Shown here: positions 51,025 to 62,500 of the stretch, in pieces
How the letters are laid out: the number at the start of each line of letters is the position of its first letter
Position numbering within the stretch: position 1 is the stretch's first letter
Origin: Rhizoctonia solani
Lineage: Eukaryota > Basidiomycota > Agaricomycetes > Cantharellales > Ceratobasidiaceae
Assembly (NCBI RefSeq): GCF_016906535.1
Contig: NC_057377.1
Location: 2,068,962-2,132,961, forward strand
Length of the DNA: 64,000 nt
Direction: 5' to 3'
Translations under genes and position numbers: made by a program
Notes under the pieces: model-generated
Seen by the model: only the letters and a program-made list of their open reading frames with translations
Told to the model about the DNA's origin: nothing
The model's database searches: none

Positions 51025-51032
51025 TCACGTGA
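51025..51032. promoter_or_regulatory. TCACGTGA promoter palindrome
   Basis: Sits 85 bp before the start codon at 51117. The same 8-mer sits at a similar distance before several other genes of this subtelomere, so it is a likely binding site for a bHLH or Cbf1-type factor. Confidence 0.5.
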
Positions 51033-51116
51033 CCATGTTGTCTAAAAAGGCCTCGCGTTTTTTTTTGGTTCCTTGCTTCCCGCACCACTACCTATCGTAC
51101 ACTTGTCTTACACACC

Positions 51117-52640
51117 ATGTCGGCCAACACTCAGTCCAAAGCTCTTGTCAATCCATATGCGGGTTACAAGATTCAGCCCAAATTCATCACCCTTGATCCT
51201 GAGTCTCCTCAAGAGCTCTGCAAAGGGGAAGGTAAGAGCAAACAATTCAATTACTAAACGCAACTTATTTACTTTACCTTGTTTGCCTTACGTTGTTTGC
51301 TAGTGATTGCTCGTGCTCTAGACGGCTTCATGTTTCTCAAAGGGACCAAATACGCATACCCCCATCAAGGTGCTGATGCATATTGGTGGAGGGGTATCAT
51401 TGCATTTGGATTTGTGACGCCGTTGTGCGGCTCTTTCAAATACTTCACGTGGTTGGGACATTGGGGAGCTGACTGGGAAGAGAAGCATTTAGAAACCATT
51501 ATAATTACAAACATTGTCCATATATCCAAGGAAAGGAACATCAACTGGCGAAATGGGTAAGTTAATAATTACCCTAGCCTCCATATATACTCATCTATTG
51601 GCTGATACTTGTAAGGACGGAGGAAATACTCTGGATAGAAACAAAACATGGCTATAGCTACGCTTTGCTGGAGCCCGACGCGCAGTACGATGGGGGCTAT
51701 TGGCGACCGGTAACGGAGTCTTGGGCAAGTACCTCGGCTGATGGTGTTTCAGCTAGTCCCGCCTTCAAACCACTGCCGTGGCATAGCCCAAGGCCTGCAT
51801 GGTGGGACGCATTGGGAGACGAGCAATGGGAGTACCTTGTCAATACATACTGGAAGAGTGACGCTTCCGAGGCGTGGTCGGATTTGCCAACTGCTGATGA
51901 TCAGTCGCAAGCAAACTTGGAAACCACGGTTGCCGCTTCATCCCTGCCGCCCCCGGAATATATCACTGTGGACTCCGGATCGTCAAGTGAGGAGGAACCA
52001 GCTGTGGTGCTTGTCCAGACCAAGCCGCCAGTTACCAAGGGCAAAAAACGAGTAAACCGGAAGAAGAAACAACAGGCCTCAAGTCGATCTGGTGCACGGT
52101 CGTCATCAAAGTCAAGCAAGAAAACGAAATACAAGAAGGTCAAGGTGACCGACGCTCCTGATTCTGGTGAGGAGAAGGTTACCACATCTGTGCGGGGGTC
52201 TCGGGGCGAGGCATCCAAATGGCCTTCCCAAGCACATTTGGGAAAGGGTAAGGCGCGCCAAGATCAAGATAGCAACCGGAAGCGAAGAGTGTACTCCGGT
52301 CAAGGAGAGGCTTCCACATCTCAGAAGAGAAGAGTCACAGAGCCGATTTATGTTGAATCTAGCTCAGACGAGGATGAAAAAACCGTGTCTTCACCGGCCT
52401 CAGGTAGAATTTCAATCATCACATATTAGTCTTTGCTCATTCTTTTTGATTGAACTTACAGACTTGCCATCTGCAAGTGAAGAGTTTTTGGAAATAGGGA
52501 ATATTGATTCTCAAATGACCCTCCCCGGCAATTGTAAGCATAGTCATTCATTTTACAGATAATTCTTCTCAAGTCTTATTTGAGTGATATTGCCTCCAGC
52601 TGTCAGCCCGGCGCCGTTGCATAGGGTTTTGGAAAACTGA
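51117..52640 (+). CDS. Unknown protein, paralog of the 45989-48327 gene
   Basis: ATG 51117 (MSANTQSKALVNPYAGYKIQ). Exon 1 ends FITLDPESPQELCKGE with a GTAAGA donor. Exon 2 reads VIARALDGFMFLKGTKYAYP...FGFVTPLCGSFKYFTWLGHW. Exon 3 reads EEILWIETKHGYSYALLEPD and leads into Ser-rich, Lys/Arg-rich disordered sequence (GKKRVNRKKKQQ, KSSKKTKYKKVKV). Two short exons close it, ending VSPAPLHRVLEN-stop at 52640. Exon phases match the inverted paralog. Conserved exons 2 and 3 form the folded part, and the basic tail suggests a nucleic-acid or chromatin-bound protein. It lacks the acidic and Ala-Pro blocks of its paralog. No named domain can be assigned with confidence. Confidence 0.6.
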
Positions 52641-54004
52641 TACACACTGGGTGCGATGACATGTCAATGTATCACATTCTTAAATAGCTTTCCTTTCTTA
52701 GTCCGTTGCATATTCATTGGAAAATCAGTGTTGCATATTATCTCAATACTACTAAATAGATCATCTTTCTAAATTCACTTAAGCATCCAACTTATGGTGG
52801 TCAGCTTCACATCAATCCTTAGCAAAATTCAAAATTAAGTCACGGTCATGAGAGGGTTTATCGAATTGCTCTTTACCCAGTTTAAAAACAACTGAGGACT
52901 TTTGAAGAGTTAACAGAAACCAAAACAGAGAAAGAGACTAAACTAATGTCAATCTAGGATGCTGTGTCAGATATGTAGGGAGCCGCTACTCACAGATTAC
53001 GGCCATCAATGTGTGCTGGGAAAAGCCATTGGTTTAAGCATGTGTTAAACCTGTGTACTACCGTATGAGGATCTGATACTTGTATCTCTCTCTTGCTTAC
53101 ATCCTGTTATCATCTTTATCTGCGCTGGATATTCTCCACATTAGCCAAGAGCCTGGATCGGTTTGTTCTATGCCGCCCATTTGATTGGCCTTGGTTTTTA
53201 CAAGATTCTTAGTGAATTACCTACTCACGTTGGTGAAGCACACAATTTACTGAAAATCGAGCCTAACAATGCTGAGAAACTCCAATGCCCTGTCCATGCT
53301 TTAAATTACCAAGTTTGGGAAGGAGATAAAGGAGTTGAAAGCATCTTCACTTTGCATGCCGGATCAATACCTGAGCTCACTCCTTACATTGAGCAATTCA
53401 GCTCTTGATAACTTGGAGCACACTTCCCGTTCCCCAAATACTTCTATGTCTTACTTTGGTCTTCAGTTACCCACTCCCCTCAACCTTTGTTTGCCAAAGG
53501 AGGCTTTAATGATGTAATTGACCATTAGGTCCTCAGTATACCGCTTTATCAATATCTAAAGAGTAACTGGAAAAGTACAATGTGAGGGAGGTGAATTTGA
53601 AAAAGAGTGTTTTTAAACAGGAGCAAGACCAACTGGTTTGTCTGGTGCCTTATTCACAGTGTATCAGAGTATAGAACATGAGCTCCAAGACAGGTGCCAA
53701 AGTAGTAAATAAAAACATGATTATGTAGTCACAAACAAGGGCCTGGCGCATAAAACCTAGAATCATTGAGTTTTCAGACATTATGATTCAAGTCCGGGGC
53801 TTCCTTGGGATTCCAAAATGAATCACATAAATAATTGCCCATAATTCCCTATGAGCAATGGCGGACGGCTGGATCTTAAATGATGCCTCGCCTTTCTTAG
53901 TTTGGGGGGTTATATAGACCCTGTTCACGTGACCTAGATCTGCATTGTTTGTCACGCGTGCTACGTGATTCCATTTTTTACAACCATAGTTCAACCGTTG
54001 CGCC
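52641..54004. promoter_or_regulatory. Gene-poor stretch and promoter of the PHD-like gene
   Basis: No supported gene. TCACGTGA at 53925-53932 lies about 73 bp before ATG 54005, and a TATATAGACC run lies just upstream of it. An 81-codon frame at 53163 is unconvincing. Confidence 0.4.
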
Positions 54005-55684
54005 ATGTCTTTTCCAATTGTCTCCTCAGGTGTGTAGACGTATCTCTGCCCAGTGGCTATTTATGAGATTAAGAAATCAATGACATGTGCACAGAATTGA
54101 TCAAGAAAACTGCCAGCTCACAGGTGTCAATGGGTGAGCCGAGACTGAATATAGTTGATCAAACTAGTGACCGCTGTTTTGATAGACTCTGAGGAAAAGA
54201 TAATACAGAACGACGAGGTAAAGTCAAAATTATTTGATTGAGAACTCTCGCAAACAGCATGCAGTATTGTTACTTGTGCGAAGATGGCGGAAATTTGATC
54301 GACTGTTTCTGGTGCACAAACGCCTGTTGTTACACGTTGATCGGAAAGCAGGTTGACGACGCACAAGAGGAAACGGAGTCCTGCGTCTCAATCCCTCAGA
54401 GTATGCTGGATAAAGGGGATATTTTCCCATGTCCGCGGTGTGTGTCTGAGCGCGGCCTGACTTCAATCGGAGTATGTTGGCTTCTAAATTATCAAAGTGA
54501 GCTTATTAATTATTGTCTGTTCCCAGTATTTCATCAACCGAGGACACAAGGCGACAATGAGGGTAGCGCCGACATGCTCATTGATACTGGTGATATATCA
54601 CCTCAAGGTATTCCAACATTTGGCAGAATCGCTGTGGCGCCAACTGCATGCTGCCTTGGCGGCTTTTCACGTCACCGTGGCCGCTGAAACGCGGCTTATA
54701 CACAAAGAATTCAGAGAAGGCAAGTCAGCACACTTGCTTGACAAGTAGGTAACACTGTACTTTGATTTATTGGTCAAACTGATTGACCTTCTACTCAATG
54801 TAGGATAGACGCAAATCGCCCTTTCCACCTTGCCATTGTTTTTCTCACTGAAGGAGATCCGCAAGGTGGATGGTGGCATACTTCTCAACACGGCAATCAG
54901 AAGAGCTCGAGCGTCGGAGAAGATCAATTTCTCGAGACGTGCCTACATACGTTGAGAAAGATTGCCCGAAGAGCATTGACTGCTCGCGTTTTTGGTGTGT
55001 CCTGCGGGTTTAACCTGCAAACTAAAGGCTCTCTGAATAGGATTAAGGAGTATCTGCAGCGGTAAGTACGCATGTAAACAAACGTTACAATTCTGATTGC
55101 TAGTCTTTAGTACTGCCTTCACGTCTATTGTGCTCCCAAGCACTTGCTCCCTGCTCATGTGCGAGTATCTGTACATGTTGCCAGAAATCTTTGTCAACCT
55201 GTATTACTTTGGTGCTGGCTTGGATCGAACGCTGTTCGGCGTATGGGGAAGATCTAAAGAAGCCCGCATTCATACTGGACTGGTGATCATGGATAGGGCC
55301 GAGCAGAAGCTGCCGCTCAACGTCCGGCAGGTTCAGTATGCGCCTATAGCTTTACGACCGCTGGGTGTACAGCTACCCGCGGCTCGAGCCATATGCGGAT
55401 GCTCGGAGAACCTGCAAACCGACTGGGCGTTTAAGAAGCAGCTTCCTAACGGGCCTGAGATTATATTTATTTATCGTTCCAGATGCTGCGGAATGGAGCT
55501 ACAAGTTGGAATATTCCCTGGCTCGCGGAAACAACTGGTTTATCATGAGGTTACATTCATGTCGGAGGTTTGGGACACGAACAAGCGTCTTTTTGGGTTT
55601 CATCCGTTAAGAAACGTTCGCATGAAGCTATTGGTGAGCACGGCAAACACTTTACTATTCTCACAATCTGAATTGTAGCTGTAG
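54005..55684 (+). CDS. PHD-like zinc finger plus caspase-like domain protein
   Basis: Exon 1 is short (MSFPIVSS, GTGTGT donor) and one or two small acidic exons follow. From about 54255 comes a PHD-like zinc module: YCYLCEDGGNLIDCFWCTNA, then DIFPCPRC. After an intron comes a helical linker (ILVIYHLKVFQHLAESLWRQ). The caspase-like region reads HLAIVFLTEGDPQGGWW, then ARVFGVSCGFNL (strand plus Cys). The C-terminal part contains QVQYAPIALRPLGVQLP and ICGCSENLQTDW. The order matches the C-terminal half of the 59574-62642 gene. The position of the catalytic His (ITHG there) is LTEG here, so this copy is probably inactive. The stop at 55684 follows an in-phase last intron. The caspase fold is inferred by pattern only. 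Confidence 0.55.
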
Positions 55685-56409
55685 CCGCCGAATGAAGGGA
55701 AAAAACCTCACCTGGTAGACATTGGTCAGATGTGGACCAAGGCGGGGTCACAAGCGTTGGCTGCTGAATCCAGTATGAATGTAGCTGAGTAATGTATTGC
55801 ATCATAATAATGTAGGCTACTGTGTAAGTAATTACATGAGCTCGAAAGTACACTTTCTCTTCCCCCCAGATTCACAAAAGTGGTTTCATTTAATTCGTTA
55901 TATGGGTTTGGGTAAGTGCAATGAAGCATTGAAAAACTGTGTCTTAAGATGGAAGGTATGACTTGACAGTTTAGAAATACGAGCCTCAAACACGACGGCA
56001 GGCTTACTGTCCAACACTGTGGATTATTTATATTTATGGATTTAATCAAAATGACTGAGTTTCAATTGAGAGAGCCCGGGTGCTCAAGTATCCACTTTCA
56101 CAATTGTCACTTTATGATTACATCACTTATCGGAACTTGCTTCGGCACGCTGAACAGGTGCTCAGGTATTACCAGGCACATACGGTTACCAAAAGTGGCA
56201 ACCAATATGTGCCATGTTGTCGAGAGGTCCAACAGGGTGTAACAACGTGTGAGATAAGCAGCATCGTTCAGTATTTAGTGGTAGTATATGATTACAGCTC
56301 TTTCTTGTCAACCGAAACAATCAGATCAAGCTTTAAAAAATGCACTGCAGCTAAAGGAGACATCGCAAGTTATCACTTTGTTGTTTCTGGTATAGGTCGA
56401 GTTAGCTAG
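55685..56409. other. No clear gene
   Basis: A 109-codon plus frame (56080-56409) and a 107-codon minus frame (55726-56049) overlap the same bases. Neither shows conserved features. Confidence 0.35.
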
Positions 56410-56755
56410 AACCAGTGCGATTAAAACCTATCACGCACTAGTAACTTGATGGTCATTAAAGAGCTTGGGCTTCTCGCCCGAAGTGAGCCCCTTGGAAACA
56501 CTGCTTGAGCCGTTCGGCGTCAAGAAAGCTAATCAACTGAGGTCAGCACGACGTTCAAAACAAAGTTCGCTAGCGTAACTGAACGTCTTTACTTACTGGT
56601 GGGTTTGTCATCCTCATCATCCGAGTAGATGATCGGAGGTACTGGTATGATGGTAGTGGTGAGCATATCGTACACGCACAATGGAGTAATACTTACGCTG
56701 TTCTCGAGGGGCTTTACCCCCAGTGGATTTTCTAACGGTCGTGTGCTTTCCCATG
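56410..56755 (-). CDS. Short protein with a histone H3 tail-like N-terminus
   Basis: Exon 1 from ATG 56755 reads MGKHTTVRKSTGGKAPREQ. Residues 6-19 match histone H3 positions 6-19 except Val for Ala7 and Glu for Lys18, keeping the K9-S10 and K14 context. A GTAAGT intron joins an acidic exon (PPIIYSDDEDDKPT). A second GTAAGT intron with a GATTAG acceptor joins TFLTPNGSSSVSKGLTSGEK to a stop at about 56413, giving about 66 residues. No histone fold follows, so this is a tail mimic and not histone H3. H3-like tails in front of PHD/caspase-like proteins are, as I recall, seen in basidiomycetes. Here the remaining exons may have been lost. Confidence 0.6.
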
Positions 56756-56904
56756 ATGAGCTGTCGTGGAGGGAAAGAGGCAACGAAGTGGGATGGAAAG
56801 CAACAAAAGGTCATTCTTGGCGCGGCGCCTAGAGAAGGGTTCAACAGGGTCTTCCTTTTCAATGACGAGCCCAATGACGCAGCCAGCTGTCAACATCATG
56901 CTTA

Positions 56905-56940
56905 TCACGTGATTGTGTTATGTATATAACAATCACGTGC
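56905..56940. promoter_or_regulatory. Paired TCACGTG sites upstream of the H3-tail gene
   Basis: TCACGTGA at 56905-56912 and TCACGTGC at 56933-56940, 150-180 bp before ATG 56755. TATATAAC lies between them. Confidence 0.5.
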
Positions 56941-57056
56941 TGATGATGTTCGTTCAACCGAACTTCCACCACCTCCCCTCCTCCCACCTCCCGCCTCCCG
57001 TCCCGCCGTGTATTCCGCCCCCACCTCCTCGTACTGCCTTCGCCACATGCCCATTT

Positions 57057-58245
57057 GGGCTTTGCCCCGTGATGCTCATTTGTGAGCCACAACTGCGTGT
57101 GGTTGTTGCGCGTCGTTCCTCAGCTTCGTTACTGCTGTTCCCCGCGTCGTACTCGTAGCCGCGCAGTCCTGTCTCGGGCTTTGCCCTGCGTTACTCGTTC
57201 ACGGGTCGCCTGGACGTGCGGTGAAAGGTGCAGCCTGCGATCCCTACCTTTCGATCCCTGCTAGCCTGACTTCGACTTCACCGAACTCGGACCCATCGTC
57301 ATCCATGGGCTCTGCCCAGGCGTACTGCTCATTTATGAGCCGCCGACGTGGGAACTTGTTCGTATGGTGGCCTCCTTCTAACGACCAATCATGGCGAGGG
57401 CGTTACTTCTTCAGATGTTTATTGGAAGGGCGAGAACTCTCGGTGCGCCCCTAGTTTTTGACTCTCATTGTTGCTAATCTACGTGGGCGCGCACCTACTG
57501 AAGTACCCCCTGCGCGATTGGCTTTGCCGGAAGGTCTATACTCATTAATGAGTTGACCAGTGCGGGGGGTGCTGCCTCCTCGCGCGGGGGGATTCAGTCG
57601 AGAATGTGTGTTGTATGGGATCTAACTCGCTCGTTTGCGCGTCGTTCGTTGCCGGCTCTGCCCGACCCATGCCCCCTTGTGGGATGGTCTCAACGCTGAC
57701 CGCAGGCGAGCAGTTCCGTATGGGAATATGTCACCGTTTCATCTGCTTGTTTGAAGGGCTGCTTCAACGGGCTATGTTACTGTCACTGCGGCTCTGACGG
57801 CTGCGCGTTGGTACCAAATAGGCTCTGCCTCCAACCAAAATCCTCATTTAGTGAGGGGTTGTCCCAACGCGTTTTATGCTCTCATGCCCGGTCGTGAGTC
57901 CACAGCGACTTTGAGGTGACATTTAGTAGTCCCTGCTCACACTCCTCTCCTATTGCTCTACATTTCATAGATCGTTATTGCCTGTGGTGGCTGATGTGCG
58001 CATCTTGTTGGGCTCTGCCCCAGCCATTCCTCAATTGTGGGGGGCTGATGATGCCGTCAGCTGCCATTGTTACAGGGTACCCGTCCATGCCGCGTGCTTA
58101 GGAAGTAGGCTTTGCCTCAACAGATGCTCCTTTAGGAGCTTGTCTCCTGAGTACATTGGTTCTTCGTGATGGCTTTACTTCTTAGTACACCTCGCAATTT
58201 GAGACAATATTTGAGCTCTGCTCTTGGCTTGTGCTCATTCATGAG
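57057..58245 (+). repeat. Nine double-hairpin modules
   Basis: Each module has hairpin a (GGGC-TTT-GCCC type) and, 5-20 bases on, hairpin b (GCTCA-TTTG-TGAGC type). Hairpin a starts at about 57057, 57176, 57307, 57520, 57654, 57821, 58010, 58108 and 58213. Stem b varies but stays paired: CTCG/CGGG, GCTCAT/ATGAGC, CTCAT/ATGAG, CCTCA/TGAGG, CCTCA/TGGGG, GCTCC/GGAGC. Stem a does the same (GGGC/GCCC, GGC/GCC, GAGC/GCTC). The flanks share gcgcgtcgtt-type text. No protein frame explains it. It resembles the double-hairpin elements known from fungal mitochondrial DNA, here next to a nuclear telomere. Confidence 0.75.
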
Positions 58246-58623
58246 TGGCCATCAATTGTCTCAACTTGTTCGTTGTTGTTGGTCACCCAGGTACGCACAG
58301 CTCCCCCGCTCCTCAATTATGTATTATTTTGGGGCATTTATTTTTATCTTTGTGGCCGGAAAACATGCATTGGCGAACCGATATCGGGGCCATGCATATA
58401 ACTGGTCACATTGTATAAGAATAAATGTCTTGAACTGTTTTGTATTGGAAGCATAATATCATTACTATATTCTATTTGTTTAAGTTAATCAATATCCGTA
58501 TATACTAATTGACACACTCTCATTCCGGTCAAGATGAGATGGAATAACGCAAACTCGTAAGGAGTGGATTAAGTTAAACCTTAGCAAGCTGATTAAGCCA
58601 TCTCAATCCTAAAGTAGGCGTTG

Positions 58624-59226
58624 TCCATCAACTACCACCTAGGTGGGGCCTATCGCTTCTTTTCGGCGCTTAGGCCGTTTTTCGTACGAAATGCTAGCTT
58701 TCTTGCCTCACAGAGCGAATTTGAGTGATCGGGAAAGACAGTTCTCCTTGTTTATTGACCACGTATACATACATACATATAAATCATATTTTTATACACC
58801 TCTGTTGTGACCCCACACTCGTTTAATTGTTGGCGTTTAGGCTGACACGTGAGGAAAAACCGAGCAGCCACACACAAACACTGACTAAAGGAGTCTGCGG
58901 TCTTCACCCGACACAGCTTACAGCCACTCTGCTTCAATGACAGCCAGTAAAAAGAGAAAACACCAAAATTCTGGTCTGATCAAAGCTAGAGCAGCTGTGA
59001 GTGGGAACCTTCATTTATCTAAGTTAATTACTTAAATCTTTATTCAGAGAAAAGCAAAACACAGCTGTGAAAATAACGAGCCCGCGGACTCGGTTAGTCA
59101 GCTTACACGTGCGCTGCCACCTCGCTCGAATTCGCTCTGCGAGGCAAGAAAGCAAGAATTTCGTACGAAAAACGGCCTAAGCGCCGAAAAAAAGCGATAG
59201 GCCCCACCCAGGTGGTGGTCAATGGA
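58624..59226. mobile_element. 603-bp element with ~100-bp terminal inverted repeats
   Basis: The left arm (about 58624-58726) and right arm (about 59118-59226) are inverted copies. Both contain GGTGGGGCCTATCGCTT, TTTCGGCGCTTAGGCCG, TTTTTCGTACGAAAT, CTTTCTTGCCTC and AGAGCGAATT. Inside, a plus-strand frame MTASKKRKHQNSGLIKARAA, spliced across a GTGAGT intron, gives a short basic peptide that ends in the right arm at AEKKR-stop. It looks like the 5' end of a deleted transposase gene. No clear target duplication was found. Confidence 0.65.
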
Positions 59227-59573
59227 TGCTGCCTCCTTTAACTCGCCGACCTTGCCAATGGCCTGTTAGCATTGTTTGTTACCACTTGGCTCTCTGGTGA
59301 GTTTAATGATAACGATGTCTAAAGTCACTACCACGCCTGGGTTAAAACATTCCCACTTAATGTACAAAATTTTGCTAGGTTACATGATTATATATAATGT
59401 CAGGTTAAAACAAGAGTTGTCTCTCAATAGCTTCTTATTAGTAGTGTGTCTTACGCACGTGTTTTAACAACTTATGCAAATTACTATCTCATTCTTGTTA
59501 TCTTATCACTGAAAGTAGACAAATGTTGTGATTGAGTATATTAAAATCATATTAATCAAAAAAGTCTGGTAAA

Positions 59574-62500
59574 TTACAAAAAGTATGGAACAATTGCGGC
59601 ATAGACCCCGTTTACTTTCACCAAGATACCCTTCATGTCTTCCTGAGGCAGAGGCCACTTCTGTCTACATGCTCGGCATATGGCTTTAACCTCAACGTCG
59701 CAGAGCTGTTTACCTGATTTGCCGTTGTGATCCACTTTCCAGATCTTTTTCCGGCGCTGGTTCTCGCCTTCCGATGAGCACGGGCATACACTCAACAGGC
59801 TTGGTAACGGTCTCCCCAAAGGCCGGCTTTGGAAAGGCGCGTATAGCCACATCTCTGCAGCATGCCCATTGCTCATGAACAGAAGATCTGAGTGACTCGG
59901 TGCAATGCTGTCCCTGAGCCAACTCAGACGTAGCGTCTTTTGGGCCGCATCGGGCTCTTCAGCTAAAGCCTTTGTGGCCTTGTTCAACCAATTGAACATG
60001 TAGACCGGCAACAATTTTTTGTTAAGGCATGCAATCAGGGTTCGTTGTTCTTCGTCCCTGCCAGTTTAAAGTTTAATTTACATGAGGGTTTGAAAACGTT
60101 AGGTTTACTCACTCGTTCACCCAATCTTGAAGCATTGACACCGTGGTCGGGCTCATCATAGGATGACCGCAGGCAAAGAAAAACACCGAGGTCAGGCTGG
60201 CACCATTGACTGCCGTTCGTGCCACTGGTAGTGTTAATTGCAGCAGCTAAAGTGTATGTTAGCCTTAAATCAAAAGTCTCATAACACCACACTGGAGCCT
60301 ACATTAAGAGGAGGCACAGCTTCGGAGTCGTCTAGTTGGTACCCCTGATCTCCTGTCAATCCATGTGTAATGAACACCACCATAAATTGAAAAGATCCTG
60401 CTTCCCATTGCCTAATAAACGTCAGAGACATTATAAAATTCAAATGCAAAGTTCAATCTCGCTCAAATTGACTTACAACTGAGCTGTGACATCGCTCCTG
60501 TCTTGCAAGTGCTGTAGTCGCACGGAAAAGCCTTGAAACTATTCATGTAAAACATGATGCTTAGTAGTATCGCTGGGATATTTGGTACCATCTCTTACCT
60601 CCCATCCCAGCTGTTTCCAAAGCCCGCTGGTCATGGTTATCAAGTGTTGCGTCTGAGGCCAGAACTCCTGCAGATAGTAGACAACCATAGCCAGACGAGG
60701 CCATTTGCTGGTTTGAAGCTCAACCGAGTCTCGGCATATAGGCTTCACAAAATGCTATGCCTCTGTCAGTTTATAATGTTGCTGCGGCTGAGCATCACGC
60801 ACCGGGTACAAACCATCCTTATGATGGTCCCAACAATCTGGGCACACGAATGATTCCTTCGCATCTTCAATGCTTCTGGTTCCCTCCTGAGAAAAGAAGT
60901 CGAAGATAAGGCACGCGTCGTGGTACGCAAAATCATCATCGCCAGAGCCTGACTCCTCCGGATCATTGTCTTCGCTGTCGTTGTCTACTTGACGGTGGCA
61001 GTACAGTGCTGAACATTCCGTGCACCTAGCCAGATATTCCGTAATCGAGCAGCCGCAATTCCCACATAGCTGCCCCTCGTACAAGGTCTCCTTTTCCGTC
61101 TGGCGGACGGATACATCCCTTCGAAGTAGCTAGTAACAACGTTAGATAAGCCTTTAGTAAAGCTCCGAGAGCTTACCTCAAACCACAAGTCGCTATCGGC
61201 TAGTCTGGGTGGGGCCGAGCCATAGGCTTCCATGGCGGCCATCTATAACGTATTCAAGGTGAGATCATTGTTTTTCTGTCACTATCTCTCAATGACGTAC
61301 CTGTTCCATCGCCCGCAAAATTTCCCCAAACGTAAGATTGAGATCGCCTTCCAGCTGGAAATCGATATAGTCGTACTTGGTACCAGGCAATGGCACTTCG
61401 CTCAGGCAGATAACTGCGCCAGCTCTGCTATGCACAGAGTCGGCGAAAGCGTGGACCAAATGAAGAACTTCCGGATCCTGGGGCGGTGGGCCCACGAGCA
61501 AAAACAGGTAAGCTTCCCCGTCGTAGAACTGGGGAGTCGACTCCGTCTGCGTGAGCTCAGTGTGCTTCTTCATCCTTCGTCTGGACCTGAGCGCTGGCTG
61601 AGTTGAAGGACCGCTGTCATCGGAATCCTTGCTATCGCTGATCACTATCACCTCAGGCTTCTCGACAATCTTCTCCTTGCCTTTGCCGCGTGCATGTTTC
61701 GATCGGCTAACCTTGCTGCCTTCCCAAGCGGAGTCATCGACATAGTCCCCAGTTGGGTCATTGTAGTCGGGAATCTCCACCGGAATAAATGATAGTGCCA
61801 CGCGGGACTGAACACTTGGCCGCAATGATCGGGTTTTGTTGTTTCCGCTTCGACGCAGCTTATTATCCTTGAGGTCTGTACCATTCCAAGTCAGGATCCG
61901 GCGGCCATGCAACATAACATCAAAATAAACGTCAATAACTAACCTTTTCTTGTGCAGTCTTTGCAGATTCGCGGATCATCCCCACTTGGCTTGAGATTAG
62001 GCGGGTTTGTGAAGATGTCGTCGAGTTCCTTGGTTGCGGCCTCACCCAGACCTTGACACGAGGATGTCAAGCAGCGGAGACGACTGTTGTCTCCATAAAG
62101 ACCGGTAACCTTTGCGGCCACGTTGGCAGACCATCTACCTTCAAGGCCGTCAATGCTCGCGGTCACGCATCCGGCAAGGCTGTTGGCGCTAGCAAGTCGC
62201 TCCAGATAGTCAATGTACCTGTTGCAATTGGCTGAGCGCGCCTTGATTCTTCGAAGGGCCATGACACGATTGTATCTGGCAAGATGATCTTCGGACAGAT
62301 TCATGACGTCCTGGGTTGCATTTCTGATCATGTCCCAGTAGCTATTGCCAGAGCCCCCTTCAGCCGTCTGATGGAGCATCTTTGTGGCACAAGCGTTGTA
62401 TCTCAATATTATTACGTATCAATCTGCACACCTGAAAAAAAACTCACAGCAAGTCCACTTCCAGCCATCGCCGCGTCACCCGACATGACAAATACATTCC

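Noticed and set aside
53163..53408. 81-codon frame MFYAAHLIGLGFYKIL...
   Set aside because: Short, isolated, and without a recognisable family or convincing splice partners.
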